A stretch of DNA of 64,000 nucleotides, from the NCBI GenBank assembly GCA_963989245.1, contig OZ022339.1:92493142-92557141 (forward strand), read 5' to 3'. The notes below the pieces were generated by a model that saw nothing but the letters and a program-made list of their open reading frames with translations, was not told where the DNA came from and made no database searches. The DNA comes from Nansenia antarctica. Taxonomy: Eukaryota > Chordata > Actinopteri > Argentiniformes > Microstomatidae. This document shows positions 51,227 to 61,275 of this stretch, piece by piece; position 1 is the stretch's first letter; every line of letters begins with the position of its first letter. A program made the translations under genes and the position numbers.

Positions 51227-54200
51227 CTAGATGTGTGTATTGTTATTGCATATATCGATATATCGTAAAGACAGCAAATTGCCTTATGATGACATACTAT
51301 CTATATCATATACTATATGATAGAACACAAACATAAATGGTTGAAAGGATTTCAACACATCCATGCTATTTAATGTAACAGCAATGTCAGAAAGATTCCC
51401 CAGATTAGAGAGGGATAACAGTCTCACTCTGGTCAAAGTGATTGCACCAGGTAGGGTCTTGGTTCGTTGGTCAGTGTATCTCTTGGTCATTCATTCATTG
51501 TGAGAGACCACATTTCCAGTATAAATGTGTCTCCCAATCAGTCTGATTAAGAACACCTGTGCTGACCTACAATGCAATGGTTGATCTTGTTTATGGGACT
51601 ATATTCTGTGGCGGAAGGATATGTATTCTGAAACGATTAATGATTGTAAATAAATGAATTTACATTTATGTTACAAATGTGTATTTTTTATATTATATGG
51701 TGGCTGTTGTAGAAAAGCAATTGACCATCGGAGACAACAATAAATCCAGTGGCATGGATGATGTCTCTTATGAGTCTCTCAAAGCTACGCAGCCTGATGT
51801 ATTAACATCTATCTTTAATACCTGTTTGGAAAATAAAAGAGTGCCCGACTCATGGAAAGGTGCTCTTGTTCATAGAATACCCAAAAAGGACAATATCCCG
51901 GACAATCCATCAACCTGGAGAGACATTTCACTTCTTCCTACCATTTATAAGGTGTTCATGAAATGCATTCTTGCACGGGTTTTACCATGGCTTGTTGATG
52001 AAAACATCTTATCTTCTAAGCAGAAGGCCTATGTTAACCGTCAGGGCATGAATGAGCATGTGTTTTGTCTCAAGACAGGTATCGATGATTTTAAGCATGG
52101 GTCAAGTACATTTTATACTGTGTTTCTTGATTTTCGTGATGCATTCGGCACTTTAGCACATAATGTCATGTTAAGAGCTTTGAAAGACATACATCTACCC
52201 AAGGTTTTTTATGACATTGTTAAAGATGTGTACTCCGGTTCATTCATTCAGGTAATCTGTGGTAAACAGCTCACAGATCCAATACCTCTCCAAATTGGTA
52301 TCAAGACAGGCTGTCCATGGAGTGCAGTCAATTTTGTACTCGCCATAAATCACTGGTTAAAGTGGCTTTGTAACTGTGCTCCCCCAAATATCATTTCCCC
52401 TAACCCTGTCCAGGGGTATGCAGATGATGTGGTCATAGCCTCCAGGCAGGAGGAAGTTATCAACACCATGCTCTCCAGAACTGACTCCTTTTTGGACTGG
52501 TCTGGATTAGAGGTGAAATATTCCAAATGTGCAGTGTTTTATGAAAGACGGAGCGGGGGAAACCGTTGGTACCGATCTAAATCAGATACCACACCTGTAT
52601 TCAAAATCAATAACCAGCCACTCAGAGCTTATTCATTGCATGAAACATACACATATCTGGGTCATAAATTCAAAGTGGCAGGAGAGTGGAAAGATCAAGT
52701 TGCAGACATCATTTCTGAGTACTCCACCAGGCTTGATTTGATAGATGCATCACCCCTGCCACTCATCATGAAACTAGAAGCAGTCAGACAAATAGCTCTG
52801 GTCAAGGTTCAGCATCTGTTTTCTAATGTACACATTCCACGCAAGTCTCTACGTGAAATGAACGATAAGACCGTACTTTTGTTTAGAAAATGGACTGGAC
52901 TGAACACTCATACCACACGTGACATCATATTCCACAGCAAACAGGAGGGCGGACTCGGAGTTCCTAACTTTGAGTGGACTTATTTTGCCACCAGACTCAG
53001 CCATCTCCTGAACATGCTGAACAGTGACGACCAGTGTGTGAGGGAGATGGCTAGAGCCTCACTGTTCTTGGACTTACGGAGACGCAAGGTCCCCATGGCG
53101 CATCCATCAGAGTCTAGTTTCCTGGGATTTAAGAGGAAAGCCAGTGGAAAGTTGGACACTCACTCCCCTGGATTCGGAGTGTGGTCTGACTGGCCTGACC
53201 TCAACGATCTCTGCGGCTGGAACAACGTGGCCCTGGAGTGGGTGGGGTCAAACTCAGTGGCGGTGGCTGTCTCTGAGGGGATCATCACTGACCCCAGCAT
53301 CTCAGTGAGGGCAACCATTAACATCTGTGGGACAGATCATCTTCTCCCACCAGTTAATACCCGGGGACACCTTATGATGGCGCTACGACAAAGACAACGA
53401 CAGCATTGGACTGAACTGAAATTGCAAGGGAAGCTGGCATGTCTCCCTGCTGCTGATCACTCTGTCTCTCACGCAGTGTTCAAAAGCGTAACTCTTGACG
53501 AGTGTATTGTCACCTTCACTCTAAAAGCTAGGCTGCAGGTTTTACCAACAAAGCTAAACCTTTCCATCTGGCTTCCTGACAGTCATAGCCCACACTGCAT
53601 ACATCACAGTCACCAGCAGATAACTGAAACCATGCCCCACATCTTAAATGGTTGTCATGCGTATAAAGGGCTCTACATATGTAGGCATGATCGAATTGTG
53701 GATCTGATTTCAGAGGGTGTCTTTTCCATATTCAGGCCTGCCGCAACGCTGTACAAGCACTCCACTGTAAAGCCCCACATGTTCAGTTTGTGTAGCGACG
53801 AAGAGTCAGTAGGAGTGTTCTCCAATATTTCAGCAAACACCCCTGATGTTGTAATTGTCAACGAAAACCACAGAGAGGTGCTTATTTTAGAAGTTGGCTG
53901 CACCTTTGACCATAGCCTAGAGGAAGCCTTTTTAACCAAAATCTTAAAATACCAACAGCTGGAGCAGGCCATATCACAACTGGGCTACAGATGTCAACTT
54001 TTAGTTTTTATATTTGGCAGCCTGGGCCATGTTCATAAGTCTGTTGTTAGAGGCCTTCATATGGCTGGTCTTCCTAAGAGAAGGGCCAAACAGTTAGCAA
54101 AATACTGCTCAATATCCGCTATTATTGGTAGCCGCTCAATATGGAGAAGGCGGTGCTTCCTGTACCCATGAGCGGGATACTGTCTGTCTTTTAGTATTGA

Positions 54201-54365
54201 TCAACCCACTGGTCTTGTGCGAATAACATCCTGTGTGTGGCAGAACTGGTTGTTGGCTCAGCATTACTGTAACAAATTGTTTCCAGGATGTCAAAATGCA
54301 CTGTTAGTATTTGTCCTTTAGAATTGTACTTTGTATGTGGACATAAATAAAGCATTTAAAATGTG
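51227..54365 (+). mobile_element. R2-group non-LTR retrotransposon, copy 1
   Basis: Starts ctagatgtgtgtattg right after the GT microsatellite and ends ggacataaataaagcattta near 54360, followed by atgtg and then a second copy. 450 bp of apparently noncoding leader precede the ORF; 190 bp of 3' UTR follow. The RT plus C-terminal restriction-like endonuclease architecture places it in the R2/NeSL/HERO/R4 group; which clade is not certain. Confidence 0.85.
51679..54171 (+). CDS. RT with C-terminal restriction-like endonuclease
   Basis: 830 codons, intact. The first residues are likely leader; RT homology starts at DNNKSSGMDDVSYESLK. Then VPDSWKGALVHRIPKKD, WRDISLLPTIYKVFMKCILA, YTVFLDFRDAFGTLAHNVML, IPLQIGIKTGCPWSAVNFVL and the catalytic GYADDVVIA (YADD at residues 247-250, 52417-52428). 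Thumb and linker follow. The C-terminus has a Cys/His cluster (PHCIHHSH ... GCHAYKG) and a PD-(D/E)xK-type nuclease: PDVVIVNENHREVLILEVGC with D723 and E738, then KILKYQQLEQ. The N-terminal zinc-finger/Myb DNA-binding region of R2-group proteins is missing. The enzyme would nick the target and prime reverse transcription. Confidence 0.85.
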   Translation: MYFLYYMVAVVEKQLTIGDNNKSSGMDDVSYESLKATQPDVLTSIFNTCLENKRVPDSWKGALVHRIPKKDNIPDNPSTWRDISLLPTIYKVFMKCILARVLPWLVDENILSSKQKAYVNRQGMNEHVFCLKTGIDDFKHGSSTFYTVFLDFRDAFGTLAHNVMLRALKDIHLPKVFYDIVKDVYSGSFIQVICGKQLTDPIPLQIGIKTGCPWSAVNFVLAINHWLKWLCNCAPPNIISPNPVQGYADDVVIASRQEEVINTMLSRTDSFLDWSGLEVKYSKCAVFYERRSGGNRWYRSKSDTTPVFKINNQPLRAYSLHETYTYLGHKFKVAGEWKDQVADIISEYSTRLDLIDASPLPLIMKLEAVRQIALVKVQHLFSNVHIPRKSLREMNDKTVLLFRKWTGLNTHTTRDIIFHSKQEGGLGVPNFEWTYFATRLSHLLNMLNSDDQCVREMARASLFLDLRRRKVPMAHPSESSFLGFKRKASGKLDTHSPGFGVWSDWPDLNDLCGWNNVALEWVGSNSVAVAVSEGIITDPSISVRATINICGTDHLLPPVNTRGHLMMALRQRQRQHWTELKLQGKLACLPAADHSVSHAVFKSVTLDECIVTFTLKARLQVLPTKLNLSIWLPDSHSPHCIHHSHQQITETMPHILNGCHAYKGLYICRHDRIVDLISEGVFSIFRPAATLYKHSTVKPHMFSLCSDEESVGVFSNISANTPDVVIVNENHREVLILEVGCTFDHSLEEAFLTKILKYQQLEQAISQLGYRCQLLVFIFGSLGHVHKSVVRGLHMAGLPKRRAKQLAKYCSISAIIGSRSIWRRRCFLYP

Positions 54366-56209
54366 CTAGATGTGTGTATTGTTATTGCATATATCGATAT
54401 ATCGTAAAGACAGCAAATTGCCTTATGATGACATACTATCTATATCATATACTATATGATAGAACACAAACATAAATGGTTGAAAGGATTTCAACACATC
54501 CATGCTATTTAATGTAACAGCAATGTCAGACAGATTCCCCAGATTAGAGAGGGATAACAGTCTCACTCTGGTCAAAGTGATTGCACCAGGTAGGGTCTTG
54601 GTTCGTTGGTCAGTGTATCTCTTGGTCATTCATTCATTTTGAGAGACCGCATTTCCAGTATAAATGCATCTCCCAATCAGTCTGATTAAGAACACCTGTG
54701 CTGACCTACAATGCAATGGTTGATCTTGTTTATGGGACTATATTCTGTGGCGGAAGGATATGTATTCTGAAACGATTAACGATTGTAAATAAATGAATTT
54801 ACATTTATGTTACAAATGTGTATTTTTTATATTATATGGTGGCTGTTGTAGAAAAGCAATTGACCATCGGAGACAACAATAAATCCAGTGGCATGGATGA
54901 TGTCTCTTATGAGTCTCTCAAAGCTACGCAGCCTGATGTATTAACATCTATCTTTAATACCTGTTTGGAAAATAAAAGAGTGCCCGACTCATGGAAAGGT
55001 GCTCTTGTTCATAGAATACCCAAAAAGGACAATATCCCGGACAATCCATCAACCTGGAGAGACATTTCACTTCTTCCTACCATTTATAAGGTGTTCATGA
55101 AATGCATTCTTGCACGGGTTTTACCATGGCTTGTTGATGAAAACATCTTATCTTCTAAGCAGAAGGCCTATGTTAACCGTCAGGGCATGAATGAGCATGT
55201 GTTTTGTCTCAAGACAGGTATCGATGATTTTAAGCATGGGTCAAGTACATTTTATACTGTGTTTCTTGATTTTCGTGATGCATTCGGCACTTTAGCACAT
55301 AATGTCATGTTAAGAGCTTTGAAAGACATACATCTACCCAAGGTTTTTTATGACATTGTTAAAGATGTGTACTCCGGTTCATTCATTCAGGTAATCTGTG
55401 GTAAACAGCTCACAGATCCAATACCTCTACAAATTGGTATCAAGACAGGCTGTCCATGGAGTGCAGTCAATTTTGTACTCGCCATAAATCACTGGTTAAA
55501 GTGGCTTTGTAACTGTGCTCCCCCAAATATCATTTCCCCTAACCCTGTCCAGGGGTATGCAGATGATGTGGTCATAGCCTCCAGGCAGGAGGAAGTTATC
55601 AACACCATGCTCTCCAGAACTGACTCCTTTTTGGACTGGTCTGGATTAGAGGTGAAATATTCCAAATGTGCAGTGTTTTATGAAAGACGGAGCGGGGGTA
55701 ACCGTTGGTACCGATCTAAATCAGATACCACACCTGTATTCAAAATCAATAACCAGCCACTCAGAGCTTATTCATTGCATGAAACATACACATATCTGGG
55801 TCATAAATTCAAAGTGGCAGGAGAGTGGAAAGATCAAGTTGCAGACATCATTTCTGAGTACTCCACCAGGCTTGATTTGATAGATGCATCACCCCTGCCA
55901 CTCATCATGAAACTAGAAGCAGTCAGACAAATAGCTCTGGTCAAGGTTCAGCATCTGTTTTCTAATGTACACATTCCACGCAAGTCTCTACGTGAAATGA
56001 ACGATAAGACCGTACTTTTGTTTAGAAAATGGACTGGACTGAACACTCATACCACACGTGACATCATATTCCACAGCAAACAGGAGGGCGGACTCGGAGT
56101 TCCTAACTTTGAGTGGACTTATTTTGCCACCAGACTCAGCCATCTCCTGAACATGCTGAACAGTGACGACCAGTGTGTGAGGGAGATGGCTAGAGCCTCA
56201 CTGTTCTTG
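54366..56209 (+). mobile_element. R2-group non-LTR retrotransposon, copy 2, 3'-truncated
   Basis: Tandem copy displaced by exactly 3,139 bp. I could spot only about eight base differences over 1,844 bp. It starts at the identical 5' base as copy 1 and stops at 56209 within codon context SLFL, where unrelated sequence begins. Confidence 0.95.
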
Positions 56210-56293
56210 AACAGTAATTCAGAGGAGACGGCAACCCTCGCTCGCCATAGACTGTATCCCTACTCGTCTCTCCTGAGCTCGGTTGTAACGTGA
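54818..56293 (+). pseudogene. Truncated RT of copy 2
   Basis: Same frame as copy 1 from the start through YADD (at 55556-55567) to RASLFL. The last 28 codons (NSNSEETATLARHR onward) are not LINE sequence. The endonuclease is absent, so the product could not nick DNA by itself. Confidence 0.9.
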
Positions 56294-56688
56294 ACCGTGG
56301 AATACGGGATATGTTAGATGCTTTACAGTAATTCCCCAAATGACCAGAATAGGAAGTTAGATTTGTCGCTGGTCGCTTTTGACTAATTAAGTCGCCAAGG
56401 GGCTCTGGAAGTTGGCAACACTGGGAGTGCGTTCTTTAAACTTCCTTGGGTACGTTAATGAAAGGTGCTGATTGGCCGAAAAGGAATTGCTCTTTCTTAA
56501 GGACCCGGATTATGGCCAGAGATATGTGCCACTAGAATCTGAATTTGAATTACTGACTTAAAATGTCCTAAAAATACAACAAAATCTAAGTTAGAGTGAT
56601 TACAGTGTGTTTTATTGGCATAAAAAATAAAAATAAAAAATAATAATCGTGACATGACATTTTCTAATCGTCCCACCCCTACTTTCAG
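56210..56688. other. No recognisable gene; intron-like
   Basis: AT-rich, ends in a pyrimidine tract and acceptor (cccacccctactttcag) for the following exon. Confidence 0.5.
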
Positions 56689-56901
56689 GTCCGGTGCACC
56701 TTGGACCAGGATAACGGTTCTGGCACCACTGGAGCGGGACTACAGGACGTGTGGCATGTTTACCTGTCTGGGGCGAGCATCACAGAGGCCACCTGTGCTG
56801 CTGAGGGTCAGAAGGAGGAGGAGGAGAAGGACCCAAGACTGGCACGGGAATGGCGTCTGGTCATTCACCCCAGTGGCTCGATGGAGTTTACAATGGTTTG
56901 A
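56689..56901 (+). CDS. Terminal exon of an unidentified host gene
   Basis: Plus strand. After the acceptor AG at 56687-56688 an open frame of 70 codons runs to TGA at 56899-56901: RCTLDQDNGSGTTGAG, LQDVWHVYLSGASITEATCA, a Lys/Glu run, then DPRLAREWRLVIHPSGSMEF and TMV. The DVWHVYLSGAS and EWRLVIHPSG segments look like beta strands of a small globular domain. An AATAAA at 57140-57145 gives a 240-bp 3' UTR. I do not recognise the protein. Upstream exons were not found in the window; the nearest upstream sequence is LINE, so they may lie left of 50 kb or be lost. Confidence 0.55.
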   Translation, partial: VRCTLDQDNGSGTTGAGLQDVWHVYLSGASITEATCAAEGQKEEEEKDPRLAREWRLVIHPSGSMEFTMV

Positions 56902-57139
56902 ACAGAACACTATACCGTACATACATGTAGGCTCTCAGAAAATACCATCATATGGTACACACGTGACTCCTTCAACAACTGGAAATGTTCTGTGTCTCTG
57001 TTATGTTTGTGTTACCTTTGTCCAACGGAGACCTGTTGTATTATGACAATTCATGCACTGTAAACTGTTCTGAGGTCACGAAAAGTTATGTGTCGTCTTG
57101 TGTGCTATCTGTATATGTATATACATTTTTGTACTTGTG

Positions 57140-57145
57140 AATAAA
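57140..57145 (+). promoter_or_regulatory. Poly(A) signal AATAAA
   Basis: In gtgaataaatctttgac, 240 bp after the stop of the terminal exon. A second AATAAA lies at 57580. Confidence 0.6.
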
Positions 57146-57159
57146 TCTTTGACAGCATC

Positions 57160-58655
57160 TATTTTCGTCTTGATTTTCGTTATGCATCGCTTGTGTGATC
57201 CTGTCATGAACTCACTTTAGCCTCCCGCTGTGCTGTCATGTTACCCACAGAAATAACACGTTGACGAGCATCGTTGCAATATTCATGCAGTGCTATTTAT
57301 GAACTAGATGATATAACAACCTCACATGGTGGTGATGTTGTGTAGTGTCTCACCTTGTCTCACATTCGCATTACACCATAATAGCTAAAAAAACAAAGTC
57401 AATTCACATTTTTTCCAATCATATTTAAACCTCACTTCCATTTTTGTTGCTCAGACCATCACATCACTGAAGCACACAGCCTACAAATCAACAAGCTTTG
57501 ATAATAATTGCCATCCTCAAAAAAAGATTATGTGTTCTGTCTGTGACACAATTGTGTGATTCAATCGCTGTTGTTGTTTCAATAAACTTTTTAATGGCCT
57601 ATGGGTGTCATTATCAAAATAGTTAGCAGTCATCACCATCAATCACCTGCATTATAGTTATGATGATTGTACCCCACTGGAAAACACATTGGAAAACCCC
57701 CATTGGAAACTGCACTTCTGTACCCCAGTAGAGAGGTGTGGCCACTGTGGAACGTCACTCTAATGATCTATGTGTGAACTCATGTGCCTCGCCTGGCATC
57801 ATGGCATTGGATAAGTCTTATCTCCAGCCCATGCCCTGTTGTCTTATCTGTCCTACATGCTGTGACCTCACATTCTCATACTCAACTCATATGACAAAGC
57901 CATGTCACCTCCTGTCCACCCGCTTGCTGTGTGCAGGGGCTTCCATTTGAAACAATGAGAGCGGCAGTAACAGAATTGCGGTTCATTTGGCATCTGACAT
58001 CTTTTTGTTCTCACCTGAAAGGACCCCAACAATGAGTGTTTAGTACACAGTTTAATGAAATAAAAGTTTTTTTTTTTTTAAACATCCATACAAAATACAC
58101 TAATATATCGACATCATAATATGCATGATATTGACACTTTTTTACCTTTAATGAAACAGGAATTGGCCTATACACTGAGGGTCAGAAAATAGAGATTATC
58201 ACCACAGTGGTAACGTAAAGAAAGACCTGAGAAAGTATTTACGACATAATGTTGAAATAACTTCAAAAGCAAATGGGTTCAATAGAGACAAATAGAATAT
58301 ATCTAAATAAATGTACATGAACCTCTAAATAAATGTTATAAAAAATGTACATGATTGATGCTTTTAACCAAACTAATTCAGCAAATGGACAGTAAAGCAT
58401 TTTAAACTGATTATTAGGCCGTCTTTGTTATGCAAGACCGATTATGGTTACAATGTTCTAAACCTGGTGTTTTCAAACTGAGGGGACTGTGTTCCATATC
58501 TTCTAGGCACAATAACGATAACAACACCACCTCATTTCTCTCTAAACATCTACAGTAGGCCACAGCACATTGAATGTACTGTAAATATGTTATTCTGGTA
58601 ATTTACTGAAAACTGCATCCCACATTTGATATTGCATATTTTACCTGTGGAGGTA
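57160..58655. other. No recognisable gene
   Basis: AT-rich intergenic-looking sequence leading into the tetraspanin array. Confidence 0.5.
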
Positions 58656-59146
58656 GTAGAAGTCACATGTGTTTGATACTATTCCTTATTCCATTCCATG
58701 CATTACAATGAGCCCATCTTCCGATTTCTACCTCCACCAGCCTCCACTGTACCGTAGACCTTCAATATTATGTCATACATCACATTATTTCAGTGTCCAT
58801 TTCACTGTTCTGCAGATTATATCAGATCATCAGACAAGGTCTATCACATTATACAACGGCTGTCGCTATCAGGAAATATAATGTTAAAAAAAATTGGAGG
58901 ATGACATGAGAACATAAACAAGATTACTGAAGCATTGTAAATGTTATAATGTTTTTTAAAAATAAATGTGTATTTATCTAGCTTCCGTGTTTTGTTTTCA
59001 TGTACATTTACTTAACCTGAAATAGAAATAGATGACTGAACGAGGAAAAACAGTAAAGATCTTTGCAAGCAGAGGTAATGTCCTTGCTAAACCAGTATAG
59101 ATTTACAAGCTCTCAAAACTTGCGAACTTTTAAATAAACGTCTCAG

Positions 59147-59151
59147 CCAAT
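59147..59151 (+). promoter_or_regulatory. CCAAT box, unit 1 promoter
   Basis: ctcagccaatcagaac, about 130 bp upstream of a 5'-UTR exon that ends at a donor (aacgtaagaa, donor at 59284). The acceptor gattatctcag ends at 59572 and leads into the ATG exon. Repeated at 61766-61770 and 63986-63990. Confidence 0.5.
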
Positions 59152-59623
59152 CAGAACAAGAAGAACTTATAGGCAACCTGTTGCTGTGGGAAACCGACTA
59201 CCTGATGCTAGCTAAAGAGTTAGCCAGGCCTGTTAACAGTAGTTAAATTGTCCGAGTTTTAGACTTGAATGCTGGTGTTAAACGTAAGAATGACTAATTA
59301 CAATATATTATGCTATGGCCTTTTTTCTCGTGAAATATGTTTTCATGTTTGCTATCTAGCTCGTTAGCTAATAACTAGAGCTAGTAGCCATGTTGGGCCA
59401 CATTAGGAATATTAAGTTCGCCTCTAACTAGCTTGTTCGTAAGGTATGAGAAGTACCTGTTAAACTACAGTAGTATCTGATCATTCAGACAGATAGATAA
59501 ATAGTTAGATAATCAGTTATTAGAGGCATAACAATCTGATACGATGCCCCTTTCCCCCTTTGATTATCTCAGGTTGATGAGAAGTAGCTAACACTCTGCT
59601 AGCTAGCACACTGACCGGCTGAA

Positions 59624-61275
59624 ATGGCGACACCTGACAACCTGTATAAGTGGATGCGGTATTTGATGTTGCTTCTGTGTGGGATACTTTATGTAAGTAT
59701 TTCTACCCCCCTTAGTACCCTATAAGCATTTATAAAGCATGTATTAGCAATAAAGCAACACTTGAAATGACATGATATTTTTTTTGATGAATTAGCCTTC
59801 AATTTGCTCTTTGTCCTCCTCACAAATCTCAGATACATGAAATTCATGAATAGTCATAATATAAATGTACAACAGAATTGTAATATAAAGTGTAATTATA
59901 ATATAATATAAACCTATTGCACTCCATCACTACATTTGAAATGTAATGAAATCAGAATCATAATTCATCAGTCGAAAACAACTCAAATGTTAAAATTATG
60001 TTCAAGAAAGGTTAAGACCCAATATCCTCCCCCTGCCTTTCAGGTAAGTGGGCTTCTCCTCCTGGGTCTTGGTGCGTGGATTAGATATGGAGCAGCTACC
60101 TTTGGGGGTGTGCTGGGCCCCTACTCTGCCCAGCTTGTCTCCATCAGCATGGGCATGAGCGCTGTGTTGAGCAGCGCAAGTCTCATCGGCTGCTTTGGGG
60201 CCTGGAAAGAGAACCGTTTCTTCATCATACTGGTGAGAGAGAGACAATAGTCTGCTGTCTTTATTCCAAGTCGCCAGACAATGATTGTGTTGCCTATTGC
60301 TCAGTTCTATTCTCCTTTTACTGATCCTGCGAGCTCCAGTGGAGACCACTTTTACTTCAATTATATTTTCTCAACAGTTCTTCTTCACCATGACAATGCC
60401 TTTTGTTGCTGAACTAGTGGGGACCATTTTTGTCTTTGTTTACAGGGATCTGGTAAGACAAATTCATTGTTTAACAGCATTGGAATCATAAAGTTATTGT
60501 ATGATGTGGATGCACTATAAATAAATGCCTTCAAACAATCAGCGATGCGTTTTTGTCTCAGGTTAGCTTAGTGGTGCACAACGCAAGCAGGAAGTCCCTG
60601 TTGACTGGGTATAGGGGCCCAGCAGCAACAGACCCTATCTCTACAGCGTGGAACACAGTCATGATCAAAGTAAGATGGGAACATTTTAGAAAATGCATGA
60701 TTATGTGGTTCCGTTATGAGATTATTATATTTGATACATTAGATAGTTATCAATTCACATGTATTAGATTTCTTTCTCTGTGTTTTTTAATCACTTCAGT
60801 TCAGTGACTGCTCCTGGTGTTTCTGGACACCTCTCGGAAATGAGAAAGACGTCAAATTCGTCTTTAAAGTTTTTTTTTTTTTTTTTTTTGATTTTCGTTT
60901 TTGTAGCTAACATTCAACTCGAAGATGTGAAGTACCCACTCGTTATTTTTCCGAACAGTTTTACGTTCATTAAATAAGTGTAATCTATAACACAATGACT
61001 TCGTTTCTTGTTGTTTGATGGGGATTCATTATCTTTGATGGGGATTTTCTGTGCTTAGTGATTTCCGGTGTAGCAACTTTCAAATACTCATGTCGTCTTC
61101 AATTTGTTTCCGATTTCAATGTATGATGCATCATTTGAAAGCTTACAATCTGTAGTTTAAGCACATGTAAAAGACTGAAAAATGATTTCGCCTACAGGTA
61201 GCCCTTTTCATTGGGCTGTGTCACAAATGCTGTGGCTTTGAGAACTTGACCATGGATTTGACAACTTCTCAGTAG
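59624..61275 (+). pseudogene. Tetraspanin copy 1, exon 5 split by an insertion
   Basis: Coding exons 59624-59692 (MATPDNLYKWMRYLMLLLCG, ILY), 60044-60232, 60378-60452 and 60562-60669, all phase 0 with clean GT-AG sites. They encode TM1, the small loop, TM2 (LIGCFGAW, KENRF), TM3 (FFFTMTMPFVAELVGTIFVF) and the start of the large loop (YRGPAATDPISTAWNTVMIK). Exon 2 lacks three residues (YIS) present in copy 2. Exon 5 begins at 60800, but after four bases a 421-bp insertion (60804-61224) removes the CCG motif codons, which resume at 61225. The family is tetraspanin, most like TSPAN16/TSPAN1-type members; the exact paralog is unsure. TM4 is absent. Confidence 0.85.
60804..61224. mobile_element. 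421-bp insertion in exon 5 of tetraspanin copy 1
   Basis: Present in unit 1 and absent from unit 2. Its ends are gtgactgctcc and gggctgtgtcac, a 5-bp inverted GTGAC/GTCAC. It includes a T run at 60871-60890. No ORF, no clear target duplication; the class is uncertain. Confidence 0.6.

Larger units (their letters stand above)
58655..61275 (+). repeat. Tetraspanin array, unit 1
   Basis: Tandem unit of about 2.62 kb, from the block gtagtagaagtcacatgtgt to the same block at 61274. It contains 5' flank, promoter, 5'-UTR exon and coding exons 1-5a of a tetraspanin, and a 421-bp insertion absent from unit 2. Confidence 0.95.

Noticed and set aside
51100..51268. VCVCVC open frames
   Set aside because: Translations of the GT microsatellite.
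60002..60349. Minus ORFs opposite tetraspanin exons
   Set aside because: Antisense shadows; the plus strand has consistent splice sites and four-span family motifs.
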